Assembly: GCA_004151065.3 (NCBI GenBank)
Contig: NWUY0300011135.1
Coordinates: 33,252 to 55,495, forward strand
Direction of reading: 5' to 3'
DNA: 22,244 bases
Source: Larix sibirica
Lineage: Eukaryota; Streptophyta; Pinopsida; Pinales; Pinaceae
A program made the position numbers and the translations under genes. The notes under the pieces were generated by a model that worked only from the letters and a program-made list of their open reading frames with translations, was not told the DNA's origin and made no database searches. Below are positions 10,224 through 19,037 of the stretch, piece by piece (the first letter of the stretch is position 1; each line of letters starts with the position of its first letter).

Positions 10224-10228
10224 CGCAC
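10224..10228 (+). repeat. LTR target-site duplication, right copy (CGCAC)
   Basis: It directly follows the TGACA terminus and precedes the last 7 bases (catttgc) of the interrupted 165-bp unit. Confidence 0.75.
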
Positions 10229-10235
10229 CATTTGC

Positions 10236-10400
10236 AAATTTTGCAAGTTCATTGTTTGGGTTCCTTTGAAATCAAGATTTATTACTTTATTGTTTGATGA
10301 GTTGTTTTATAAATGACCAACAATGACAAAACATTAGTTATGTTAATTAAATTTTAAACAAAGTTTAATACCCATTATAAGTTTGGTATGCACCATTTAC
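10236..10400 (+). repeat. 165-bp tandem repeat, unit 2 (intact)
   Basis: It runs from aaattttgcaagttcatt to gcaccatttac. It is exactly as long as unit 1 after removal of the LTR and one duplicated 5-mer (153 + 5 + 7 bp). The two units differ by roughly 8 percent, including a CG/TG change at the LTR target (tggtacgca against tggtatgca). Confidence 0.9.
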
Positions 10401-10530
10401 AAATTTAATTTGGATCATAGAATTTAAGTGTTTGGTTGTATTTCCTTGGATGGGTTGTAAGGGGTGTGCCATAGCTATCTATACAAACATCCATTATCCA
10501 AAATGATCAAAATTTGGTGGTGGATGATGA

Positions 10531-11418
10531 CAAGAGAGGACTTTATATGCAAATAATGATGGTCATATGGTCGGCTACCTGGTTAATGTCCACACACATG
10601 AACTTGATGAGAAGTAGAGGGAAACAAAGGACTATCGCATACCACCCACAATTAGAAATGAAGAGGCAAGGGCACATGCACATGAGAACCCACATCATGT
10701 TGATGATGAGTGGAGGGATATTCAACAAGCCACGTCTCTAAATGATAGAAAGTTTTTAGTATAGAATAATCTCTATAGCGGGATCTCTATTGCGTAACAA
10801 ACAAAAGTAGAGAAAGTCAAAGAAGAGTGTTGAACACTTGAGCAAAATGGACCTTTGGGTGCTGAGTTTGGAGCATGAGACAACCCTAAGCTTGGAGAAG
10901 AAGGATGGTTGTGCAGAGGCCACACAGAACTCTCTAAGTAGCTAGTCAATAAGGGTAGGTCACCATCTCACAAAACAAAGCAGTAGACCCACAAAGGTTG
11001 GTCAAGAAATGGATACAATTTGGTAAAGGCACATAGGATTGCATGGAGTTTAAATGATAAGCCTACAATGATTCATCATTTACAACAATTGGAAGAAGAG
11101 GTTATGGAAAAAAGACAAAACAACACTAGCTTCAAAGTTGATGCAAATATTGCCAACCTTATACCAGACACATGCTTCTCTTGTAATCATAATAACATAT
11201 TCTTTATCATCTTGGATGTATATTGGTAGACTAATGAGCTCATAGCAATGTAACTAGATAAAAAACAGTAGGTAAACAACATGTCTTTGTAAGAAATTTG
11301 GAATGAGATATAAAAGCTAATTGACAATTGCCACTTTCTCCTTCGGGCAAGTAAGGCTTGGAATGAGTTTTAGAGGAGGATGGCACTTAGGAGGGAAAAG
11401 AGCAACCTTTGGGTGTAG
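10531..11418 (+). pseudogene. Decayed + strand reading frame, unknown family
   Basis: One frame can be followed for about 296 codons with 13 internal stops and no frameshift. Between stops it reads like protein: TLYANNDGHMVGYL, NVHTHELDEK, RNEEARAHAHENPHHVDDEW, then, in the longest open part (11020-11229), KAHRIAWSLNDKP and LQQLEEEVMEKRQNN, and near the end EIWNEI, KLIDNCHFLLRASKAWNEF and RRMALRREKSNLW. The product would be hydrophilic and helical. Every stop is TAG, TAA or TGA and could derive from CAG, CAA or CGA by one C-to-T change. I do not recognise the family. A transposon or a host gene copy are both possible. Confidence 0.5.
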
Positions 11419-12178
11419 AATCCTCCGCCCCATACATTTAGACGATATATTATGCTAAGAATTTGGGTTCAATCTCCACTCGCAACTATGTTTTTGTGTT
11501 TTTGTTTATTCCTAGTTATAGGTCTATAGGCCATGGCCTAGGCTATCAAATTTTCTAGCTTTTTTTTGTATAAGCAAGAGATTAAGGCAAAATACACTTA
11601 AGATTTGCTTTCTTAAGATATTTTTTGTTTTTATAGTCAAGGCTAGAGGCCTAATAAAGTCTAAACAATAATAGATTTTAGTTTGAAAACACTATCAACC
11701 TCCCATACATACGTCATTTAGCGAAGGCTCGAGTATGAGTCTCCTCATTTGAATGCATTGCCTTTTCATATAAATATGTTTCTATGCATGTAACATAAAG
11801 AATTCCCACTTATATTAAAAAATACAAAGCGTTATGTTGTATTTATCAAAAGTCCAATAGCTCGATGAGGCTAAAGAACCAAAAGTTCAATTAGGAAATT
11901 AATGAATATTGATAAATGCGCTACCAACTCTACCAACACATTGGAGCTTCTAATTCTTCCTCTTTTGCTTAAAGTTGGGCAATTGAGAATTGGACCTCGA
12001 ACTTCAAGTGCTTTAAATGTTGTACATGAGATTGAGTTACTTGAAATTTGATTGAAGGACCTTGTTTTTCAAGTATAAAGCATGGGCAGTCCCCTCGATC
12101 ATCTAACACCATATGCATTGCTTGGGATGCCAAGGAGAGGTCATTATCATCCCTATTATCATTGTCATGGGATCCATC

Positions 12179-12631
12179 ACAAATATATCTAAGTTCTACT
12201 TCCACCCTACATTTGAAACGCTGTAGATGCATTCTACCAGTTAAAAGGAGGAGATACGGTTCCACGCACTAGCTTGAAAGGAGGACAATGATGTGAGGAT
12301 TGAAGGATTCTTGAAATAGCATAAGGTCATGGAAACTTGTAAAGGATAGATGGACAAAACTTAGAGTGATGCGTGCTTCACAAAAGTGTAGTATTGACAT
12401 GGCCAATATCACTTGCCAATGGAGGTCTCCACCTATGATTGGAAGCTCTAGTCTACGATGTTAATATTTGTAAGTGCTAGGAAGAGGATGGGGAGGTGGG
12501 ATTCTTGGCTCTCATTTGTGGATTGGAGAATAGATGTCCTAAAAATATTAGGGGGTTAAGGAGGCCACTTGCCTTTACTTGTGTGGGAAAGGTGATGGGT
12601 TGCTAGTCTGCCCCTCCGGCTTCATAAATGA
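12179..12631 (+). pseudogene. Decayed + strand reading frame, unknown family
   Basis: A single frame of about 150 codons carries 11 internal stops but otherwise reads as protein: FYFHPTFETL, KEEIRFHALA, KEDNDVRIEGFLK, HGQYHLPMEVSTYDWKL, STMLIFVSARKRMGRWDSW and LSFVDWRIDVLKILG. The frame may extend left to about 11970 with lower quality. The stops again fit Gln or Arg codons changed by C to T. A competing - strand frame (11969-12265, 98 codons, open) covers the left edge, so the strand is not secure there. No domain was recognised. Confidence 0.45.
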
Positions 12632-12779
12632 GATGCGAAAAATGACAAGGGGGGATATATAGTGATCGTGCCCCTCCTTTCTCCATTGTATGGCATGGAT
12701 TGCATCATGGGATGAATTCTTGATGCAAAGAAGTACCCTCCATGCCAAAATTTATCAATGAGCGTTTTCAATGTGATAG

Positions 12780-13173
12780 ACTTCCTTTTCCAATGTGTAT
12801 GTCTTTGAGTTGGTTGTTTGATAAACATGAAGGAAATGAACTTGCTTGAAATTTTTTACTATAGCTTTCGTTCTAAGATGAATATGGCCAAGTTAGATAA
12901 TACATCACCCCCCCTTTTTATCATGGCATTAATGATTAAGGATGAGTCTCCAATGGTTGTTATGGTGTTCATCGGTATCTTAGCGATGAATTTCAATCCT
13001 TGAAAAATTGTCATTGCTTCAACCTCATTGTTGGTGGCTTCATCAATGCCCCATGAAAACTTAGTTTCTTTATGTCCTTTGTGAGAAATGATGGCTCCCC
13101 TTGCTCTTACCACCTTAGAGTCTCTGAGAGTCCTATCATGGATAAAGAAATGGGTAAAAGAAAAAAGATTGTG
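12780..13173 (-). pseudogene. RNase H remnant 1, antisense
   Basis: Read on the - strand from 13173, FFIHDRTLRDSKVVRARGAII aligns position for position with the usual DGxSRGNPGxxGxGGxI start of plant retroelement RNase H, with Asp kept and the glycines mostly changed. It continues FSWGIDEATNNEVEAM (catalytic Glu), then TTIGDSSLIINAM (catalytic Asp), and runs past a stop at 12859 into SFMFIKQPT, where the HxYRExN segment is expected. The open part is 12859-13113. No reverse transcriptase lies upstream, so it is a truncated LINE or gypsy-type fragment. This is a different lineage from the LINE at 412-6702. Confidence 0.75.
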
Positions 13174-13313
13174 TATAAAGAAAGTTTAGAATGTTTTAAC
13201 ATGATACAAACATTTATTTTAACACTTCAACCCTTATTCTTAATATCATAATATACAAGATAATATAAATATATATTTTAATAGGAATGAGATAGATTTC
13301 AATATTGCATTTT

Positions 13314-13425
13314 ATGGGTAAGAGTAAAGTTACAAATTTCGTTATGGAATATTTTTTTAACCTTCTATTATTACATGTTCGTTGAAAAAAATAGTTTACA
13401 TGGGTAAGAGTAAAGTTACAAATTT
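13314..13425 (+). repeat. 26-bp exact direct repeat
   Basis: The block beginning atgggtaagagtaaag and ending ttacaaattt occurs at 13314-13339 and 13400-13425 with no mismatch, 86 bp apart. Confidence 0.9.
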
Positions 13426-13942
13426 AGTCCTCAATAACTTTTTCCCAAGAAAATCCATCTTCTTTAAAAAATTTAAATAATCTATTTTCCTTTTGAATAG
13501 ATTATAGATCAACTAATGGACAACTCCAAAAAACACCAAATAAAAATAAATCTCCAAATCTTACAAACTTTACACAATAACATTTTACCAAACAAACTTA
13601 AACCTTTTATTAACTATAACCCAAAACGTACCTCTTTTAATTAAAATTTATTTAACACTTTATCATTTATAATAGCCTCTTAACTTAGTTATCAAAATTA
13701 ATATATACTTAATCCACAAATTTCTCACCAACCTTATTCCTTTTTTACTTTGCTATTAAGAATATCTACAAAATTTGTACCAAACCTCATCAACTTTTTT
13801 TAACAATATGCGAATGAAATTAAAACCTTGGTAAATGGTTCCATTGGAAAAATGAAACAAAATTACATTTAAAAATAATTAAGGTAGATGGCTCAAGAAA
13901 GGATAGAATTCCTATTCTTTCCTATGGGGTAGGTGACCTAAT

Positions 13943-14256
13943 TTTGAACATGAAAAGGCAACATCATAACGATAGCATTGAGTTAAAAATTTACTTTTTA
14001 CAAATTATTTTATGTTACTTATCACACAATGCAAATTTTGCATACCATTGTTTTTAATCCAAGCATTACTTTTCAAAATTTCGAGTGGATGTAGAAATTA
14101 CAACAACAATCAATAATGTGCTTTGAACATGAAAAGGCAACATCATAACGATAGCATTGAGTTAAAAATTTACTTTTTACAAATTATTTTATGTTACTTA
14201 TCACACAATGCAAATTTTGCATACCATTGTTTTTAAGCCAAGCAATAATGTGCTTT
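13943..14256 (+). repeat. Near-identical 123-bp direct repeat plus 14-bp tail repeat
   Basis: 13943-14065 and 14122-14244 match at 122 of 123 positions (aatcc against aagcc near the right end). The 14-mer caataatgtgcttt occurs at 14111-14124 and 14243-14256. The simplest reading is a tandem duplication of about 132 bp, with about 45 bp of extra sequence (14066-14110) in the first copy. The near identity makes it much younger than the surrounding decay. Confidence 0.92.
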
Positions 14257-14349
14257 CATATGATCGTATATGCTTTTGCTTGAAGGCAAGCCAACGATAT
14301 AACCTCTACTTAGAGTATACTTTATACATATGCTTGTAAGTGTAGGCCC

Positions 14350-14408
14350 TGCTTTCTTTTACATAACCCTACACTTGCTTTCTTTTACATAACCCTGCAA
14401 GTGTAGGG
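14350..14408 (+). repeat. 21-bp tandem repeat with an 11-bp inverted repeat
   Basis: tgctttcttttacataaccct, given here by its ends, occupies 14350-14370 and 14376-14396 exactly. The 11-mer ccctacacttg (14367-14377) and its reverse complement caagtgtaggg (14398-14408) could form a hairpin with a 20-base loop. Confidence 0.8.
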
Positions 14409-14942
14409 CTTTCCTTTTCAATGGGGCAGAGAAAGTAAAATTATAAAAAATAATTGGGCTTTTACCATGCCTTTCGTTCCGTGGAATGTTAATTCCATGG
14501 TGTAAATTTTATTGAATAATTTCAATGAAGCTGAATTAGAGATCTTACACTTTGAATGCGAACTTTCTTTTCAAAAGATCCCTTTTAGAAGATATACACA
14601 GAAGAGTAGGGTCATAAAATTGTACTATCTTAAACTTTACAGAGGATATACACATGATGAGTCTTGTCATAAATATGATTACGTGTGGTTTACCTCCCAA
14701 ACTACATTGACAACTCAAATGATTAATTATTGTATCCCACTCGAATTCAGGTGATACCCGTGATTTGAAATCTAAATTTTAAGACAAGAAAGAAAAATAT
14801 ATTCCTTTTGAGTTAATTAGAGTTATTAAATATTAAAATAATAAATTTGATTTAAGTTTTAAAATATTTATATTAGAATTTAAGTATATTGATGTTAATT
14901 TCAAATTACATATTCATGAAATATTTTTTATAATTATAATCA

Positions 14943-14998
14943 AGTTCATTCACAATTAACATGGTGACTTAGTTCATTCACAATTAACATGGTGACTT
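14943..14998 (+). repeat. 28-bp perfect tandem duplication
   Basis: Two identical units (14943-14970, 14971-14998) begin agttcattcacaatt and end atggtgactt. They are directly adjacent with no mismatch. Confidence 0.95.
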
Positions 14999-15399
14999 TT
15001 TAGTGTTTTTATGCTTATGTGTAGGTTAGGTTTGTATTGATAGGTATTTTGGCTTGATTTGGTGTTTTATTTTTATGTTTACTTATGACATTGACTTAAC
15101 ATTGGTTGTTTTGACTTGTGAGAGTGAATGGTGTGGATAATATATATTTGTTTGTCAAAATTTTGTTTAAAAAGAAATAAAACTACATTTTTTTATTAAA
15201 AAATAATGAGATAATACATTTTATAAGTGTTCTAACACTTTGTCAAAAGAATTTAATGAGTGTATTTAATAAGTTTATTTTTACGAACTTAAGTCGATCC
15301 TTAAAAGGTCTTTTTCTATCAAATAACAATAGTCCACCCAAGTGATAAAAAACATCAAACCATTTCACCTAAAAGAAATAACTATAGAAAAAAAAAATC

Positions 15400-16262
15400 G
15401 TCTAGATGACATATGTATTATGGAATGTTAAACTACCCTCCCTGTATTCATTCACTAGAAGTTCTCCCATAGACATAGGTAGGCCATGCTTAGAAAGTGT
15501 ATTGGCAGTTGAATTATGCTCATAAAATATACGTGACAAAGAAATTTATTGAAAGATTTCTCGGATAGCTTGAAGGTGAACAACCATCTGTTGCAAACCT
15601 ATGCCATGTATATGCTACCCCCCTTCATCCAATGAATGCATACATGGAGTGAAGTGACCATGTCCTAATTTCCCTTACAAGCTTTAAAACCTGAAAAATA
15701 TTCGAGAATTTTGCCCTATCGTTTTTCCCTGGACCCAAGGCCTCCTTTCCTTCAAAGAAATGATTGGCAGAGGTAAACAACAAGAATCCTATGCCAGAGA
15801 GGCACTCCCCACCTTGGTAGGCTCCGTCAAAGAAACACCATGGAGTCCCCTAATTAATAACAAGAATACCAACTTGATGTACCTACCGTGGGACTAGATT
15901 CAATGAATAATATCGAAGAATCATAAGGACCTAGGCCTAGATTTTAAAAGTTGGGGCCCATCTTCCCTCAAAGATTGCTTTGTTTCTTGCCAACCACACC
16001 CCCGACCCAATAGGGAAGGGGAGTGCCTATAATCCCTTCAACTCTCGACGACAGAAGAATTCTGCAAAACAATCCCCAAATCCCCTTTCACCCACAACAC
16101 TTGAAGTTTTAGACGATTCTTGATCTCCCTCCATACTTGTTTCATGTAGGCACAATGTAGAAATAGGTGAATGTTTGTCTCGCCAACAGCATGGCAAAGC
16201 AGACAGATACCCGATCCTTGTTTACCTCTCCTTTGCACCCTATCCCGTGTAATCACTCTTTT
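15400..16262 (-). pseudogene. 5'-truncated LINE tail: zf-RVT plus RNase H remnant, antisense
   Basis: On the - strand 16256-16038 is open for 72 codons and gives a good zf-RVT region: ITRDRVQRRGKQG, CLLCHAVGETNIHLFLHC, YMKQVW. The zinc ligands Cys, Cys, His and Cys are all present. Downstream, WLARNKAIFEGRWA (about 15985-15940) matches the pre-RNase H segment. Then WCFFDGAYQGG (about 15842-15810) starts an RNase H, GIGFLLF follows, and TLSKHGLPMSMGELLVNEY (about 15505-15450) is its usual C-terminal end. Frameshifts and stops break the RNase H, and the GDS motif is not clearly seen. Reverse transcriptase is absent, and sequence beyond 16262 is AT-rich, so the copy is 5' truncated. Confidence 0.82.
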
Positions 16263-16815
16263 CTTTTGACCAAAATTTTGTTGTTTATTATTTTATTTTT
16301 TTATTATAAAATTTGAAATTGGAATTTTTATATTTTTATTTAAAAATTAATGATGATGAAAGGGTTAGGAATTAATTAGTTTGCTTAAAATTTTATTCCA
16401 TGTTTGAAAGATTAAAGAGAAGTTTAAATTTCAAGTTAAAAGTTTGGAAGATTGGTATTAATACAAATATTTAATTGCAATTTAATGTAGGAATAAGTAA
16501 GACATTTTAAGAAAATGTGTTTTTCATCCTCTATATTCTTAACATTACAAAGATACTAAATTCTTCCGTCTTTTAACATTTTAGGAATTGTCCAACTCAC
16601 TATTTCCTTTTTATTTTACAATGTTAATTTTTTCTTTAATATAATTATACAAAACTATGCTTTTGATGTTATAAACTAAAGTTTATAACCTCTTTACAAT
16701 ATTTTATTTTATTTATTTATTTTTTATTTTTTATCTAATAGTATTTTAATATTGTATATATTTTACAATGTATATATTTTTATTAATTAATAAATAATAT
16801 GATTTAAAATGATAA

Positions 16816-16817
<2 letters not shown>

Positions 16818-16846
<29 letters not shown>
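16818..16846 (+). repeat. (TTA)n microsatellite
   Basis: About 29 bp of uninterrupted TTA/ATT repeat. Confidence 0.95.
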
Positions 16847-16991
16847 TAAATATGGATAAATTTATTTTTGGTAAACTTTTTGGGTATTTAGTTTTGGCAA
16901 TTCGGCAAGTACATTCAGTGAAGTCTATAATATTCACAAATATAGTACTCAACCATTGGAACCAACTTACAAGTTAAATAGAGACAAGTTG

Positions 16992-17012
16992 CTTCTTCTT
17001 CTTCTTCTTCTT
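16992..17012 (+). repeat. (CTT)7 microsatellite
   Basis: Seven uninterrupted CTT units. Confidence 0.95.
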
Positions 17013-17286
17013 ATTTTATTATTTTACAAAAAGCGTTATAGAGCTATATTAAAAAATTGTTGTAAACATCCAAGTTTTACAAAAACTTGTCACCCAAAAG
17101 AGAAGGTGAACAAAACTTCAAAACGACAAACCAAAAAATCACGTCCCAAAGAATTTCAAATCGAATTATCCCAACCACTACAGAACCTTCCATATTGTAT
17201 ATGCGTATAAATTGGTTTAACAAAACTATATGCATATGTATAACATAATAACATCAAAAGGAGGGAACAATTTACAACATCAACAG

Positions 17287-17860
17287 TTAACCACCACCGA
17301 CTTGCTTGGAAGAGTCGAGGTTGATATAATCCTTAGGAGGCTAGCGAATTTTGCAATTAGTCTAAACTGGAGGAGCTGCAAGGTAGTTGACCTGACAGTG
17401 GTTTTCCTGGGCAAGGTTCAACATCGTATCCACATTCTCCATTAACCTTTCAACCTACCTACACTTCATGCGAATGTGATCCTCTAGCTAGTTTAGATGT
17501 GTATTGAAAAGAGAGATATGGTACAAAATATACCATGTGGCTTCTACCAATCCATCCCAACAAGACTGTATGATCTGGAGCATGGCCTTTATGTCACTGA
17601 TCTCAACTCGAATAGCCCTTAGTTTTGCTTTCCACAAAGACATTATGAGCTATGTAATTTCCTCCTTCCTCGAACTAGATTGTTCCAAGACCCACAATTA
17701 TTGGCGCCTGACAGTGGGAAGAGTGGACAAAATTCGTAGATATTCGAACCCAGAGGGAGACCTTTCTATAGGGCTTGAGCAAGGTCCCAGCAAATCGATG
17801 ATCCTAATCTCACATAACAAATCCATGGAGGGGAAACCCAAACATAGTACACCCAAAGAT
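17287..17860 (-). pseudogene. Decayed coiled-coil-like reading frame, antisense, unknown family
   Basis: Read on the - strand, one frame runs from about 17860 to a TAA at 17287-17289 with six internal stops in its core (five TAG, one TAA). All are explainable as Gln codons changed by C to T. It encodes LRILSTLPTVRRQ, WVLEQSSSRKEEIT, then SLWKAKLRAIRVEISDIKAM, SCWDGLVEATWYILYHIS, LEDHIRMKC, VERLMENVDTMLNLAQENHC and the C-terminal end PKDYINLDSSKQVGGG. Hydrophobic spacing suggests coiled coil in the middle. The + strand frame over the same DNA (17504-18025) is also open but has less consistent protein character. The family was not recognised. It sits just downstream, on the same strand, of RNase H remnant 3. 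Confidence 0.55.
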
Positions 17861-18263
17861 GTTGGTGAGCACACCCTTAGGAAGATCCTGGGAAATAATT
17901 CAAGTCAAGATAGACACCTTCACAACCCCAAATTGCCCAAACCATCAAGAGGCAAACTAGGAAAAAGCACATATACGAAACCACGTCGAGGACTAAAAAC
18001 AATAGGAAGAATCCAGACTTCATGAGGACTTTCTTCTTCTCAAAGGGGAGTAACATCTGCCCTTAAGCATTGTATGCATGCATAGGGGAAAGGGTACAAT
18101 GAATAAACTTCACACATGAGAGATATAAACCATAAGATCTGCTTCAGGACGCTACCGTGGGACAGGTGGCTAGGACTTCCCATGCAAGAGGTGGCGATTT
18201 TATTTGCTATCAATTCAACCTTTAATTCAGTTGATCCAAGCCTTAGTTCGATTATTTGTTTGG

Positions 18264-18672
18264 TTATGTGACCCATTTGTGCCCTAGTAAACCATCCCTA
18301 TTAACACAAACCCCTTTTTCCAAGAGAGCTCCTTGATTTTCCACGACATCCACTATTGAATTGTTATGTCTTCATATGTGGAATAAGTGCAAGTCCTTTA
18401 TCTCCTTGAGGTGCCGAAAGATACACTTTTGTGTTCGTCCTTGGGATGTCTCATCTTTGTCAAGACCTTTTCTAACATTGCGAATGACAAGTAAAGAGTC
18501 TCCAAACACAAACACTTTTTCTACCTGATGTGTTATGAGGATTTTTGCTCCCATCGTTAGTGCGAACCATTCTGACTACTTATTTTTTATTATTCCTAAC
18601 CCCCAGGCAAAGGTGCTCACAATTGTCTCTTCAGGGTGGAACAAGACTCCTTCTGCACCTGCCACCCCTAAA
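18264..18672 (-). pseudogene. RNase H remnant 3, antisense
   Basis: The - strand from 18672 reads LLGVAGAEGVLFHPE and TFAWGLGIIKNK, a TAG, then SEWFALTMGAKIL (catalytic Glu), VFVFGDSLLVIRNVRKG (catalytic Asp), HLKEIKDLHLFHI, a TGA, then RHNNSIVDVVENQGALLEKG and NRDGLLGHKW before TAA. This is a typical retroelement RNase H. The last catalytic position is visible as Asp in IVDVVEN. The N-terminal DGxS box is missing, since the upstream sequence (beyond 18672) is an AT-rich run. Only two stops interrupt it, so it is among the better-kept remnants. Confidence 0.8.
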
Positions 18673-18675
18673 AGC

Positions 18676-19037
18676 TTATTATTATTATTAAATAATAAAT
18701 AAATTTATTTTAATTTTATAACTATTAAATATTAAATGAAAAAAAATTAAAACACAATTTTCAATTTTTTTTTAACGAAATCGGTTAAGATTGTATTTAT
18801 AAAAAGCTGAAATTTGTTAGCAGAAATGTACAAAATTCCTCAAACAAGATTCAAAGGTTCTTGAATAGTATCTTTCAAAGAGAACATCTTAGTTACAGTC
18901 ATCCATGAGGGAGCAAACTTATATAAAAAAACAAAATTCCCTAAGATGCTATAGATTCTTACAAATTGTCCAACAAGTAACCTATAAAAAAGTTCATAAA
19001 AGGATAGACTAAATGCTAGTATCACTATAAAAAAACC
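18676..19037. other. AT-rich spacer
   Basis: It starts with a TTA-rich run (18677-18700) and A/T homopolymers. Short open frames (such as 18840-19025 on the - strand) show no family features. Confidence 0.55.

Larger units (their letters stand above)
13174..15399. other. AT-rich spacer with recent duplications, no clear gene
   Basis: It contains repeats at 13314-13425, 13943-14256, 14350-14408 and 14943-14998 (listed separately). An 80-codon open stretch at 14512-14754 starts with TTG and has no recognisable motif. It is probably chance or a very old fragment. The rest shows nothing identifiable. Confidence 0.55.
16263..17286. other. AT-rich spacer with microsatellites, no clear gene
   Basis: It holds TTA and CTT microsatellites and long A/T runs. 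The 84-codon open stretch at 16956-17210 begins across the CTT repeat (Leu run) and shows no domain, so I do not call it. Confidence 0.6.

Noticed and set aside
8592-10297. Dense overlapping open frames on both strands (up to 169 codons)
   Set aside because: They lie inside the GC-rich solo LTR, overlap in many frames, are Cys-, His- and Arg-rich without domains, and are explained by low stop frequency in GC-rich DNA.
8213-10392. Element with 157-bp terminal direct repeats (a TRIM-like or short-LTR element)
   Set aside because: The repeat blocks do not start TG or end CA. A 12-bp remnant (10224-10235) and the equal 165-bp unit lengths show that the blocks are a tandem duplication interrupted by the GC-rich insert.
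11420-11800. SINE or tRNA-like box B (ggttcaatctccactcgcaac near 11467)
   Set aside because: There is no convincing box A at the right distance, no tRNA fold, no clear 3' tail and no target duplication.
14512-14754. 80-codon open frame
   Set aside because: It starts with TTG, has no motif and lies in AT-rich spacer with no supporting context. It is not enough to call a gene.
16956-17210. 84-codon open frame starting with a Leu run
   Set aside because: The Leu run is the CTT microsatellite. The remainder is Lys-rich low-complexity sequence with no domain.
17699-17722. TTGGCGCCtgacagtggga, resembling an LTR-retrotransposon primer-binding site
   Set aside because: The match to the usual plant primer-binding sites fails after TGGCGCC. 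No LTR pair was found, and the site falls inside the better-supported - strand reading frame (TLPTVRRQ).
17876-18022. Hydrophobic 48-codon - strand stretch that looks like membrane segments (MKSGFFLLFLVLDVV)
   Set aside because: It is T-rich DNA, which yields Leu/Phe/Val codons by chance. A parallel frame continues the neighbouring pseudogene, and there is no independent support.
17504-18025. 173-codon open frame on the + strand
   Set aside because: It is open, but no family was recognised, and the - strand frame across its first half has stronger protein character with a natural C-terminus. The possibility is kept only as a competing reading.
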